A stretch of 57,935 nt of DNA, from NCBI GenBank assembly GCA_015272155.1, contig JACYME010000010.1, positions 1 to 57,935 on the forward strand, in the 5' to 3' direction. This DNA comes from Leptolyngbyaceae cyanobacterium T60_A2020_046. GTDB taxonomy: Bacteria; Cyanobacteriota; Cyanobacteriia; Phormidesmidales; Phormidesmidaceae. Numbering within the stretch: the first letter of the stretch is position 1; every line of letters begins with the position of its first letter. Positions 9,387 to 17,921 of the stretch are shown here, in pieces. The notes under the pieces are model-generated. The model worked only from the letters and a program-made list of their open reading frames with translations, was not told the DNA's origin and ran no database searches. The translations under genes were made by a program, and so were the position numbers.

Positions 9387-10277
9387 ATGAAAGGAATTAT
9401 TCTTGCCGGTGGATCGGGGACACGCCTTTATCCCCTCACCCAGGGCATCAGTAAGCACCTGCTTCCCATCTATGATAAGCCGATGATTTATTATCCCTTA
9501 TCAACGCTGATGCTGGCCGGCATTCAGGATATCTTGATTATCGTTAATCCCAGAGATATCAGTGCCTTCCAGGCATTGCTCGGCACTGGAGAGCAATGGG
9601 GTATTCGGCTACAATATGCAGAGCAGGCGGTTGCCCGTGGTGTTGCCGATGCATTTCGGATTGGGGCTTCATTTATCGGCACCGATACCGTTACGCTCAT
9701 CCTTGGAGATAATGTCTTTTATAGTGAGGGACTGACCACACTTTTAGAAAAGGCAAGTAGTCTTGAAGTTGGTGCAAAAATTTTCGCCTATTACGTCAAT
9801 GATCCCCGCCCCTATGGCGTGATTGAGTTCAATCGATTGGGTCAAGTGATCGAGATTCAAGAAAAGCCGGAAAACCCTCGATCAAACTATGTTGTTCCTG
9901 GTATCTACTTCTACGATAATTCCGTCATTCAAAAAGCTCAAGTTATCCAGCCGTCAAACAGAGGGGAGTTGGAAATTGGAGACATTAACGAGCAATATCG
10001 CCAGGAAGGAAAACTGGCGGTTGAGGTGCTGGGTCGGGGGATGGCTTGGCTCGATGCCGGAACCTACGACTCGCTTCTTCAAGCCTCTAACTTTATTGAA
10101 GCCATTGAAAGCCGACAGGGCTTGAAGATTGCGTGTTTAGAGGAAATTGCCTATCGACGCCATCTCATATCATTAGAGCAGGTCAACGCGATCGCGAGCC
10201 AGATGTACAACACTGCCTATGGCCAGTATCTTTTGAAGCTGTGCCGTGAAGAAGCGGAAAATAAAGGGTTGAGATAG
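9387..10277 (+). CDS. rfbA: Glucose-1-phosphate thymidylyltransferase
   Basis: 296 residues, the normal RmlA length. The N-terminal nucleotide-binding signature MKGIILAGGSGTRLYPLT, the KHLLPIYDKPMIYYPLSTLM block, LILGDNVFY, IQEKPENPRSNYVVPGIYFY and MAWLDAGTYDSLLQAS are all RmlA hallmarks. It makes dTDP-glucose from dTTP and glucose 1-phosphate, the entry point to dTDP-rhamnose and dTDP-amino sugars. rfbB, rfbC and rfbD are not in the window. With a DegT aminotransferase downstream, a dTDP-amino-deoxy sugar product is plausible, provided a 4,6-dehydratase is encoded elsewhere. The following 288 nt (10278-10565) contain no gene I can recognise. Confidence 0.95.
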   Translation: MKGIILAGGSGTRLYPLTQGISKHLLPIYDKPMIYYPLSTLMLAGIQDILIIVNPRDISAFQALLGTGEQWGIRLQYAEQAVARGVADAFRIGASFIGTDTVTLILGDNVFYSEGLTTLLEKASSLEVGAKIFAYYVNDPRPYGVIEFNRLGQVIEIQEKPENPRSNYVVPGIYFYDNSVIQKAQVIQPSNRGELEIGDINEQYRQEGKLAVEVLGRGMAWLDAGTYDSLLQASNFIEAIESRQGLKIACLEEIAYRRHLISLEQVNAIASQMYNTAYGQYLLKLCREEAENKGLR

Positions 10278-10565
10278 GGCTCAGTCTGATTCAACGGGTA
10301 GGATTTGCCCAGCGAGGTGCTTGGTGACTGACGCAACATCCTGAATCACGGGAATTCACGGAGCATCCTATGCTCAGGCTAGGGCAACCTAACAATATCG
10401 TCTTTTACTCAAAATCCGTTGTGCCGCATTCCGGTGATAGGCCCAAGTAACCACGCGGGTTCTCATTTATCTGGGAGATATTCTTGTATCGAAACGTGGG
10501 TTGTCAAGATTAGTCGCGATCGCAATCACCGCACCATAAATTCACGCTAAGGGAAACAACGTTAA

Positions 10566-11354
10566 ATGGGCGTTATCCCCAATTCACTCAAGTTCGTTAA
10601 GCAGCATATCAAAAAACGCCTTGATCAGGAAAGTTTCCATCCTGAGCTTATTGGGATATTGACTAATCCCTTCTATTTTGCGCGGCGGGGACTCTCAAAA
10701 AATATTGAGAGGCTAAGCTCAGAGATTCAGGGAAAAGTCTTAGATGTCGGATGCGGCACTCAACCCTACCGTCAATTTTTTAGTCAGTGTAAGTATCATG
10801 GTTTAGAACTCGATACTCCAGAAAACCGCAGTAGCAAAGTTGCGGATTCATTTTACGATGGCAAGGTTTTACCCTTCGCCGAAAATAGCTTCGATTCTCT
10901 TATCGTTAATCAAGTTTTGGAGCATATTTTTGAACCCGATCGTTTTCTCGATGAAGCTCATCGAGTCCTAAAACCTGGAGGACACCTATTGCTAACTGTC
11001 CCATTTCTCTGGGACGAGCATGAGCAACCCTTTGACTATGCGCGATATTCATCATTTGGCATTGTCTATCTCTTAGAGAAACATCAGTATTCAATCATCG
11101 AGTCACATAAAAGTGTTTGCGGAATCCAAGCTATCGTTCAAATCTGGAATGCCTATCTTTACAAAGTTACCTTTCGAAACTCACGGCTCTGGAACTTGAT
11201 TGTGGCGCTATTGTTGATGGCTCCAGGGAATATCCTGGGGATCCTTCTCTCCTGGATTTTGCCACAAAACTCAGACATCTACCTGGATAATATTATCCTC
11301 GCTAAAGCAGAACAAAAAACTCATCTATCCCATGAAAATGCTGCCGAGACTTGA
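10566..11354 (+). CDS. SAM-dependent class I methyltransferase
   Basis: 262 residues. Motif I is VLDVGCGTQPYRQFF (near residues 58-72), followed by the acidic YHGLELDTPENR strand, VLPFAENSFDSLIVNQVLEH and EAHRVLKPGGHLLLTVPFLW. That is the Methyltransf_11/UbiE-type layout. After residue 190 there is a hydrophobic C-terminal stretch (LWNLIVALLLMAPGNILGIL) that could associate with the membrane. It lies in the O-antigen cassette and its 3' end overlaps the next gene by about 20 nt, indicating co-translation. It probably methylates a sugar or a glycolipid intermediate; the acceptor is unknown. Confidence 0.85.
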   Translation: MGVIPNSLKFVKQHIKKRLDQESFHPELIGILTNPFYFARRGLSKNIERLSSEIQGKVLDVGCGTQPYRQFFSQCKYHGLELDTPENRSSKVADSFYDGKVLPFAENSFDSLIVNQVLEHIFEPDRFLDEAHRVLKPGGHLLLTVPFLWDEHEQPFDYARYSSFGIVYLLEKHQYSIIESHKSVCGIQAIVQIWNAYLYKVTFRNSRLWNLIVALLLMAPGNILGILLSWILPQNSDIYLDNIILAKAEQKTHLSHENAAET

Positions 11355-12324
11355 TGGAAAAACAGTCCTGATCTTAGGAGGGCTTGGCTTTATTGGGACA
11401 GCGTTGGCACATCGATCTATTGCTCTTGGCGCGACCACAATTGTTGTGGACAACTTACTCCAGGACCACGGAGGAAACCCATATCACTTTGAACAACTTA
11501 AGAACCAAGCCGAAATTTATATCAAGGATATCCAGAGTTCTGATGTTCTCGCTTCTCTTATTTCCAAGGCAGATTTTATCTTTGACCTTGCTGCCCAGAC
11601 TGGGCATCTTAGATCGATGCAAAATCCCTGCCTTGACTGCGACATCAATGTTGTTGCCAAACTGAAAATCCTGGAGCTTTGTAGGCAACTCAATCCTTCA
11701 GTAAAAATTATTTTTACGAGTACGCGACAAGTCTATGGAAAACCCCAAAGGCTGCCTGTCGATGAAACCCATCCAGTTCATCCTGTCGATTTCAACGGGA
11801 TTCACAAGCTCACTGCTGAGTGGCATCTTCAGATGTACCACCAAATCTATGGGATTCCCTCTGTCATTTTGAGGCTTACTAATATCTATGGAAGAGGAAT
11901 GCGAATCAAGGATACAACTCAAAACTTCATCGGTTTTTGGATCCGTCAAATCTTAGAAGAAAAGCCAATTCCCATCTATGGAGATGGCAAGCAAATTCGA
12001 GATCCGTTGCATGTCGATGATTTGGTTCAAGCACTTTTGCTTGCTGCATTGAGTAAACACTCAACTGGGCAAATTTTCAACCTAAGTGGTTCTGAGCCTG
12101 TCACCCTAGATACGCTTGCCCAGAAAATGATTCAAGCTTATGGCTCTGGAAGTTGCCAATACATTGATTTCCCAGAAGGCAAGAAATCCATCGACATTGG
12201 TAGTTATTTTGGCGATAGTCAGAAGATTAAAATAAACTTGAGATGGGAGCCATTGGTCTCGCTGGAAGATGGCCTTAGGGATACCTTAGAGTATTATCAA
12301 AAACATCAATCTTTCTATCTATAA
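11332..12324 (+). CDS. NAD-dependent epimerase/dehydratase (extended SDR) with atypical active site
   Basis: 330 residues from ATG 11332 (a second ATG is at 11338). The Rossmann motif GGLGFIG at about residues 16-22 and VVDNLL, DLAAQTGH, FTSTRQVYGKPQRLPVDE, RLTNIYGRGM and GDGKQIRDPLHVDDLVQALL place it among extended SDR nucleotide-sugar epimerases and dehydratases. The usual catalytic YxxxK is read as NGIHK: the lysine is present but the tyrosine position is asparagine. The protein is otherwise complete. It may be a specialised epimerase or reductase that uses another base, or may have lost activity. It overlaps the methyltransferase and is followed 3 nt later by the aminotransferase. Confidence 0.85.
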   Translation: MKMLPRLDGKTVLILGGLGFIGTALAHRSIALGATTIVVDNLLQDHGGNPYHFEQLKNQAEIYIKDIQSSDVLASLISKADFIFDLAAQTGHLRSMQNPCLDCDINVVAKLKILELCRQLNPSVKIIFTSTRQVYGKPQRLPVDETHPVHPVDFNGIHKLTAEWHLQMYHQIYGIPSVILRLTNIYGRGMRIKDTTQNFIGFWIRQILEEKPIPIYGDGKQIRDPLHVDDLVQALLLAALSKHSTGQIFNLSGSEPVTLDTLAQKMIQAYGSGSCQYIDFPEGKKSIDIGSYFGDSQKIKINLRWEPLVSLEDGLRDTLEYYQKHQSFYL

Positions 12325-12327
12325 CAA

Positions 12328-13434
12328 GTGACGATGATTAGTTTGAATCACTTTCAGGCAGAGCCAGAATCCCTTATTCGTGCAGAGCTAGATGCGGTGG
12401 AAAGTGTGCTTCGCTCTGGATGGTATGTTCTGGGCGATCGCGTACAAACCTTTGAAGATGAGTGGAGTAAGTCCTGCGGAACTCGATTCGCAATCGGCGT
12501 GGGCAATGGGATGGATGCCATTGAGATCGGCCTTCGTGCCCTTGGTATCGGGTCAGGGGATGAGGTGATCACCACGAGTATGACGGCGTTTGCAACAGTC
12601 CTCGGTATTTTACGGGCAGGGGCAACTCCAGTTTTAGCCGACATTGATTTAGATACTGGGCTCATTCATATTGACAGCGCCCAACGTTGCATTACATCCC
12701 GTACCAAGGCAGTGCTGTTGGTTCATCTTTATGGTCGGATTTGCAACATGGCTGACTGGGTTCAATTCTGCCAGCAGCAGCATCTTTATCTTTTAGAAGA
12801 TTGCGCCCAATCCCACCTCGCAAGTTGGGATGGTAAGGTCGCTGGATCATTTGGCGAATGGGGTGCCTACAGTTTCTATCCCACCAAAAATCTTGGGGCA
12901 CGTGGCGATGGAGGTGCATTAGTCACGAATTCGGATTCAATTAATGACCAGGCGAAAATCTTGAGAAATTACGGGCAGGATGCTCAATATCATCACGAAA
13001 TTGAAGGGCTAAATAGCCGACTCGATGAATTGCAAGCTGCCTTACTATCTGTGCGCATCAAATGGTTAATGTCATTTACGGATAAGCGCCGCGCGATCGC
13101 GGATGCGTACTATTCAGGGATTGATAACCCCGGTGTGAAGCTATTGAGGCGAGAGTCCGATCGCCAGCACCATGTGTATCATCTATTTGTCATTCAAGTC
13201 GAGTCCCGAGACAAGTTGCTTCCCCATTTAAGAAACCACAACATTCGAGCAGGAATACACTATCCCATTCCAATTCATCATCAGCCCGTATGCAGAACAA
13301 TTCAGTACGATCCAAACGGGCTTGCCGCTGCGACCACCCATGCCCAGCACTGTCTTTCGTTACCTTGCCATCCTCAAATGAGTGACTCAGAGATTACTAC
13401 TGTCATCGAGGCTGTCAATGCATTTAGACCCTAA
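12328..13434 (+). CDS. DegT/DnrJ/EryC1/StrS family sugar aminotransferase
   Basis: 368 residues from GTG 12328; ATG at 12334 is the alternative. It has the aspartate-aminotransferase fold typical of sugar aminotransferases: SGWYVLGDRVQTFEDEW, GNGMDAIEIGLRALGIGSGD, HLYGRICNM, LEDCAQSHLASWDG, and the PLP-lysine segment YSFYPTKNLGARGDGG. It also has NSRLDELQAALL and HVYHLFVIQ. It should transfer an amino group from glutamate to a keto-deoxy nucleotide sugar, C3 or C4 undetermined. Together with rfbA it suggests synthesis of a dTDP-amino-deoxyhexose for the O-antigen. Its 3' end overlaps the start of the glycosyltransferase at 13418 by 17 nt. Confidence 0.92.
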   Translation: MTMISLNHFQAEPESLIRAELDAVESVLRSGWYVLGDRVQTFEDEWSKSCGTRFAIGVGNGMDAIEIGLRALGIGSGDEVITTSMTAFATVLGILRAGATPVLADIDLDTGLIHIDSAQRCITSRTKAVLLVHLYGRICNMADWVQFCQQQHLYLLEDCAQSHLASWDGKVAGSFGEWGAYSFYPTKNLGARGDGGALVTNSDSINDQAKILRNYGQDAQYHHEIEGLNSRLDELQAALLSVRIKWLMSFTDKRRAIADAYYSGIDNPGVKLLRRESDRQHHVYHLFVIQVESRDKLLPHLRNHNIRAGIHYPIPIHHQPVCRTIQYDPNGLAAATTHAQHCLSLPCHPQMSDSEITTVIEAVNAFRP

Positions 13435-14383
13435 GCACGAACACTTCTGCACGTTATTCAACAGTAAGTTTTTGCCCATGGGCTTGGCACTCTATGAGTC
13501 CCTGCGACAGCACTATGGGGAGCATTTTACGCTATGGGTAATTTGCATGGATGAAACGTTAGAGGACTACTTCCAGCGACTAAACCTGAGACAAATTCGA
13601 GAAATTTCCCTTCGCCAAATTGAAGATCAGGACTTACTTCAGGCAAAACAAACTAGGAATTTTCAGGAGTATTGCTGGACAGTAACGCCCTTTACATTTT
13701 CTGCCGTTTTCTCAGCAGATCCTGGCATTCAGAGAGTTACCTATCTAGATGCGGATCTTTATTTTTTTCAACGAGCAGATCTGATCTTTCAAGAACTAGA
13801 AGATAGTGGAAAGGATATTTTGATTACAGAGCACGCCTACGCTCCTGAATATGACTACTCGGAAGTTTCGGGTAGATTTTGTGTCCAGTTTATCACGGTT
13901 AAGCGAACGGAAAAAGCTCAAAAAATTATTGAAATCTGGCAAAAGCAATGTTTAGAGTGGTGCTATTCATACCCGGACGCTGGCAGGTTTGGCGATCAAA
14001 AGTATTTAGATCAATGGCCGACTGAATTCCCAGATAGTGTTCACATTTTGGAGGATCAGCAGCTTGCGCTAGCCCCTTGGAATGCCAGTTATATTGCTAG
14101 GACTAGAGGGAGTCTAGTCCCTGTGTTTTACCACTTTCACGGCTTTAGAATCTTTTCGGAGAAAAAAGCCCGAGCATTCTTTGGATATCGTATCTGTCCA
14201 GCGGCTGAAGTGTTTTATTTAGCCTATGTTCGGCATCTCCGATCGATCCTGATGCGAATAAATCAGCATGGAATTGCAACCCCGTTAATCCCTCTTAGTC
14301 CAGAGTCTCTGCACTGGAAACTCCCTTTTCGCCTCATTGCTCGGCGATTCAGAAAAGAAGTCAAGTATTATGCACTGAAGTGA
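13418..14383 (+). CDS. GT8-like nucleotide-diphospho-sugar transferase
   Basis: About 321 residues from ATG 13418, preceded by a GAGG ribosome binding site. A longer frame from 13382 would overlap the aminotransferase more deeply. The start HFCTLFNSKFLPMGLALYES, the metal-binding VTYLDADLYFF (DxD), FCVQFITVKRTEKAQ, RFGDQKYLDQWPTEF and an HFHGFRIF near residue 240 match the GT-A-fold family annotated as glycosyltransferase family 8 or nucleotide-diphospho-sugar transferase. It is the last gene of the plus-strand cassette and is coupled to the aminotransferase, so it may use that amino sugar as donor (inference). Confidence 0.8.
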   Translation: MHLDPKHEHFCTLFNSKFLPMGLALYESLRQHYGEHFTLWVICMDETLEDYFQRLNLRQIREISLRQIEDQDLLQAKQTRNFQEYCWTVTPFTFSAVFSADPGIQRVTYLDADLYFFQRADLIFQELEDSGKDILITEHAYAPEYDYSEVSGRFCVQFITVKRTEKAQKIIEIWQKQCLEWCYSYPDAGRFGDQKYLDQWPTEFPDSVHILEDQQLALAPWNASYIARTRGSLVPVFYHFHGFRIFSEKKARAFFGYRICPAAEVFYLAYVRHLRSILMRINQHGIATPLIPLSPESLHWKLPFRLIARRFRKEVKYYALK

Positions 14384-14443
14384 TTATTAGTTCTTGCAAT
14401 ATGCTGTGAGGTCGAGATTGAATTCCTGTCTCTGTCTCTGTGT

Positions 14444-15730
14444 CTAGTTGTCAAGGGTTGTTAATTCCCAACTTAGTCTGGGGGCAATCACTCCTGGCCA
14501 AGATTCAGGAAGGAAGGAGCCATGCTGTCCTGCGCTTTCGATAAAAAAGCTCAGAAACTTTGTTTCTGCAAGGATGACTTTAAAGCCAGGGATGTCAATT
14601 GCGATCGCAACGTAGTGCAATCCAGGCTTGAATAGGTCGCCATAGATGTGGCACTGTGACCGATAGCACCCTGGCGGTGAGTCTGGGGGGCGAGTGGCAT
14701 GATCCGTCGATGCAAACAATATGACCCCAGACAGATCAGATACCTCGACCGTGAGCCGAAACCCGCTCACCTTCTTGAAGAGACAGTAATCAATTTCAAC
14801 GGTGATTGGAGCGGCGGGATCAAAGGAGCTTTGGATTTTTCCATCTGGGTTGAGTAGTCTCACTGCACTCAGCCGGATTTCATCATTGCCGGGTGCCTTA
14901 GAGAGATCAGCCCACTTTTTCTCGCCCTGGGACGAATCTTCATCTTCTCCAGAGGCCAGATAGGCTTCAATCACAGCATCCGTTGTCCCGTGTTGAATCA
15001 ATTGTCCTTTTTCTAGAAAAATGGCGGAGTTGCATAAAGATTTCACTGCCCCCATGTTGTGGCTGACAAACAAAATACTTCTGCCATCTTTTCCAGAGGT
15101 ATCTTCCATTTTTCTGAGACATTTTTTCTGGAAGTTGACATCTCCGACGGCAAGGACTTCGTCAATGACCAGAATTTCTGCGTCTAAGTGTGCAGCTACT
15201 GAGAACGCAAGTCGCATATACATGCCTGATGAGTAGCGTTTCACCGGAGTATCTAGAAAGCGCTCCACCTCGGCAAACGCCACAATTTCATCAAACTTCT
15301 TCCGAATCTCGACGCGACTCATGCCTAAGATTGAGCCATTGAGAAAAACATTTTCTCGCCCTGTCAATTCTGGATGAAATCCCGTACCGACTTCTAGCAA
15401 ACTCGCAACCCGACCTTGGATAGTAATGCGTCCAGCACTCGGCTCTGTGATTCGGCTGAGAAGCTTTAGCAGCGTTGACTTACCTGCTCCATTGCGACCA
15501 ACGACACCTAAGACTTCACCCGCTTTGAGGTTGAAGGAAACATCTTTTAGGGCCCAAAAAGTTTCTTGGTTTTGGTTTTCTCGGAAAACGTTTTTTCGTT
15601 GTCTGAGCGATCGCCCCAGGGTTTTCACACTATCGGTTAACACGTCGCGCAGTGCAGTGTAGCGCTGTGGTTGATGCCTTAGCGTATAGGTTTTTCCCAA
15701 GTTATTCACTTGAACTACGGTGTCTGACAT
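14444..15730 (-). CDS. wzt: Polysaccharide ABC exporter ATPase with Wzt-type C-terminal domain
   Basis: 428 residues. The nucleotide-binding domain occupies about residues 1-245, with Walker A GRNGAGKSTLLKLL, ABC signature RYSSGMYMRLAFSVAA, Walker B ILVIDEVLAVGD and H-loop FVSHNMGAV. The last 170 residues (from about 260) form an extra beta-rich domain of the Wzt C-terminal type, which in O9a-like systems binds the modified end of the finished polysaccharide. It should power export of a lipid-linked glycan across the inner membrane with the permease at 16677. The methyltransferase gene between ATPase and permease fits a terminating modification recognised by this domain. Confidence 0.93.
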   Translation of the reverse strand: MSDTVVQVNNLGKTYTLRHQPQRYTALRDVLTDSVKTLGRSLRQRKNVFRENQNQETFWALKDVSFNLKAGEVLGVVGRNGAGKSTLLKLLSRITEPSAGRITIQGRVASLLEVGTGFHPELTGRENVFLNGSILGMSRVEIRKKFDEIVAFAEVERFLDTPVKRYSSGMYMRLAFSVAAHLDAEILVIDEVLAVGDVNFQKKCLRKMEDTSGKDGRSILFVSHNMGAVKSLCNSAIFLEKGQLIQHGTTDAVIEAYLASGEDEDSSQGEKKWADLSKAPGNDEIRLSAVRLLNPDGKIQSSFDPAAPITVEIDYCLFKKVSGFRLTVEVSDLSGVILFASTDHATRPPDSPPGCYRSQCHIYGDLFKPGLHYVAIAIDIPGFKVILAETKFLSFFIESAGQHGSFLPESWPGVIAPRLSWELTTLDN

Positions 15731-15821
15731 GTGTTCTAGGGGCGTTGTCTATAACTATCTTTATCTTGCGATCGCGCGACGATCCGACATCAGCCACTTC
15801 AACCATCATTGGAAACTGGAG

Positions 15822-16655
15822 TTAGCACTCGGTTAGCCGCTCGAAGATGAGCCCACGATGGATGCCATCATGGATGACTGCCGCACTATCGGGGGTGTCA
15901 AATTCTGCCACCAGTTGGTATTTTCCTGAGAAATGGGAGAGAAACGTTTCTCGGTTAAAGAACCATGCAGGAAAGCTCGTTTGGGGATAGATGGACGGCG
16001 GCACCGTTTGAACGACGATACGATCTGTGCGATCGCTGAGCACAAATGAGGTGCGATCGATCAGAATCGTCTGAATCCCAAGACGGACAAACTTCTCCAA
16101 GAACTCGTGGGGACTTTCTAGGGCTTGCAGCACAGCCGACAGCAGTAGCACATGAATTGACGGGATCTGATCAAGGCACTCTTCCACGGTCGCGAAGAAC
16201 TTTAGCTCATGATCTTGAAATTCAGCTTGGCCAATCTCGACAAACTTTCCTTGTTCGACAATGCACCACTGCAAGTCTGAAACTGGCTTAAGCATTTGAC
16301 GGTTTTGATAGTAGCTACTGCCGAGCCCTCCGCCAAAATCTAGCACGTGGAGCTTGCCGCCGTGGGCTAGGGCGGCGCGTAGAAGACCACTTAGAAGTGG
16401 CCACGAGTAATGAACTTGATCAAATAAAACTGAGTCGCGCTCGTAAACTGCCTCGCCCTGCTTTACTTTGAGCGCTGCTTTGCGAACGCGACCAAAAACA
16501 GTGTCTGAGTTCCAACTTGTACTGACTTTTACTGCGGCTTCCCAGGTGGGATAATCCCCTGAAAACCCGAAGAAACTACCCTCTCTCAGATATTCCCGAA
16601 TTCTAAAAAAGGCGGGCGGTATGAACTCTTTGAGATGTCGTTTAAGCTGATTCAT
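15822..16655 (-). CDS. Methyltransferase of the TIGR04325 type
   Basis: 277 residues. The protein has FFGFSGDYPTWEAAVKVSTS near the N-terminus, a DFGGGLGSSYYQN motif I at about residue 107, QWCIVEQGKFVEIGQ, VLLLSAVLQALESPHEFL, and TILIDRTSFVLSDRTDRIVV. This combination is characteristic of the TIGR04325 family of putative methyltransferases found in LPS clusters. It sits 21 nt downstream of the permease and 91 nt upstream of the ATPase of an ABC polysaccharide exporter. A role in capping or modifying the exported chain is likely but not proven. Confidence 0.85.
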   Translation of the reverse strand: MNQLKRHLKEFIPPAFFRIREYLREGSFFGFSGDYPTWEAAVKVSTSWNSDTVFGRVRKAALKVKQGEAVYERDSVLFDQVHYSWPLLSGLLRAALAHGGKLHVLDFGGGLGSSYYQNRQMLKPVSDLQWCIVEQGKFVEIGQAEFQDHELKFFATVEECLDQIPSIHVLLLSAVLQALESPHEFLEKFVRLGIQTILIDRTSFVLSDRTDRIVVQTVPPSIYPQTSFPAWFFNRETFLSHFSGKYQLVAEFDTPDSAAVIHDGIHRGLIFERLTEC

Positions 16656-16676
16656 GATGGGTAATGCAGGAAGGTC

Positions 16677-17507
16677 TTAGATGATATCGGCAAAGGTCTT
16701 TTCTACTTTGCGGAAGTTAAGGATGCCACTGATGAGTAGTAGATTAACAAGGAAGAACGACACCATAAATCCGGGCCAGTAGAGCTGGACATCGCCGCCG
16801 ATAATAGCCCAGCGAAATCCATCAATGACGCTCACCATTGGGTTGAGGGAGTAGAGCAACCGCCAGCGTTCAGGGACGATCGCGCTGCTAAAGCCCACGG
16901 GCGAAATATATAATCCAAACTGCACCAAGAACGGTACAACATATCGAAAGTCTCGATACTTTACATTTAATGCTGCGAGCCAGAGCCCGCTGCCCATGGC
17001 TGCGGCAAACCCAATCGCGATGAAAATCGGTAGCGTGATAATTCGCCAGGAAGGGACAGCATCGTACCAAGCCATCAGCCCCAATAGGATAAATCCAGAG
17101 ATCAAAAAGTCTACGAAGCTGACAATTACAGCACTGGCAGGAATGATTAGGCGCGGGAAGTAGATCTTTGAAATCAAGTTTGTGTTTTCAATTAGGCTAT
17201 TGCTACATTCTGTGAGGGCATTGGAAAAGAACTGCCAGGGCAGCATTCCAGCAAATACTAGGACGGGGTAAGGGGCATTGCCTTCGCTGGGCAAATTTGC
17301 CAGTCTTCCAAAGACGACGGTAAATACGAGCATGGTGAGAAAAGGGCGTAGGAGCGCCCAAAATACCCCGATCGCAGTTTGTTTGTAGCGTACTAAGATA
17401 TCGCGCCACGCCAGAAAGTAAAACAGCTCGCGATAGCGCCAGAGATCCTGCCAGTATTGGGCTTCTGTGCGGCCCGCTTCAATGATGATGGGGGAGTGTG
17501 GCGACAT
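16677..17507 (-). CDS. wzm: Polysaccharide ABC exporter permease (ABC-2 type)
   Basis: 276 residues with six predicted TM helices. The cytosolic N-terminus YWQDLWRYRELFYFLAWRDI and VRYKQTAIGVFWALLRPFL are the classic start of Wzm/TagG permeases. FAGMLPWQFFSNALTECSNS, NTNLISKIYFPRLIIP and VKYRDFRYVVPFLVQFGLY follow in order. It forms the channel for an undecaprenyl-diphosphate-linked polysaccharide, energised by the Wzt-like ATPase at 14444. It is the first gene of a three-gene minus-strand operon. Confidence 0.93.
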   Translation of the reverse strand: MSPHSPIIIEAGRTEAQYWQDLWRYRELFYFLAWRDILVRYKQTAIGVFWALLRPFLTMLVFTVVFGRLANLPSEGNAPYPVLVFAGMLPWQFFSNALTECSNSLIENTNLISKIYFPRLIIPASAVIVSFVDFLISGFILLGLMAWYDAVPSWRIITLPIFIAIGFAAAMGSGLWLAALNVKYRDFRYVVPFLVQFGLYISPVGFSSAIVPERWRLLYSLNPMVSVIDGFRWAIIGGDVQLYWPGFMVSFFLVNLLLISGILNFRKVEKTFADII

Positions 17508-17921
17508 AAACTATCGGGGCTTGTGCAAGGGGCTGATGCTGCCAATCTAGCGGGGTTCAAACCCCTGGCAATGACAAGAAACCGAGAAATGTGGATGGAC
17601 TGTGAAGCAAACCCATGGCGTTGTATGGTCATTGTGCCCTGGTTTGCCCGAAAAATTTATCGAGATTTTGCCGCGATCGCGATCGCGCAACCCACTGGGG
17701 AAAGCTGCTCCAAGCCTGAACCGCCTGCAAACTACCGTGGGGAGTGGAGCGCTATCCTGCGATACGAGTGTCGGCATGATGCAATCGCGCTTAGCTAAGG
17801 TTCGGGAAATTCACAGAGCGATCGCATAAAGATTTCTTAAGGGCTACGGGCATAATAATCCCAGTAAAATCCCGTGACTTTAATTCCCTGTGTGCTCTGC
17901 ACTCTTAACTAGGGAACGCCG
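17508..17921. other. Intergenic region between wzm and the ethylene-receptor-like kinase
   Basis: 414 nt between divergent genes. It contains overlapping HIP1 copies near 17673-17688 and a short hairpin around GGGGTTCAAACCCC (about 17552-17565) that resembles a tRNA T-arm but lacks the rest of a tRNA. Promoters for both flanking genes must lie here. No convincing coding frame was seen. Confidence 0.5.

Noticed and set aside
17545-17580. tRNA-like T-arm (GGGGTTCAAACCCC)
   Set aside because: No matching acceptor stem, D-arm or anticodon arm in the 75 nt upstream; it is only a short hairpin.
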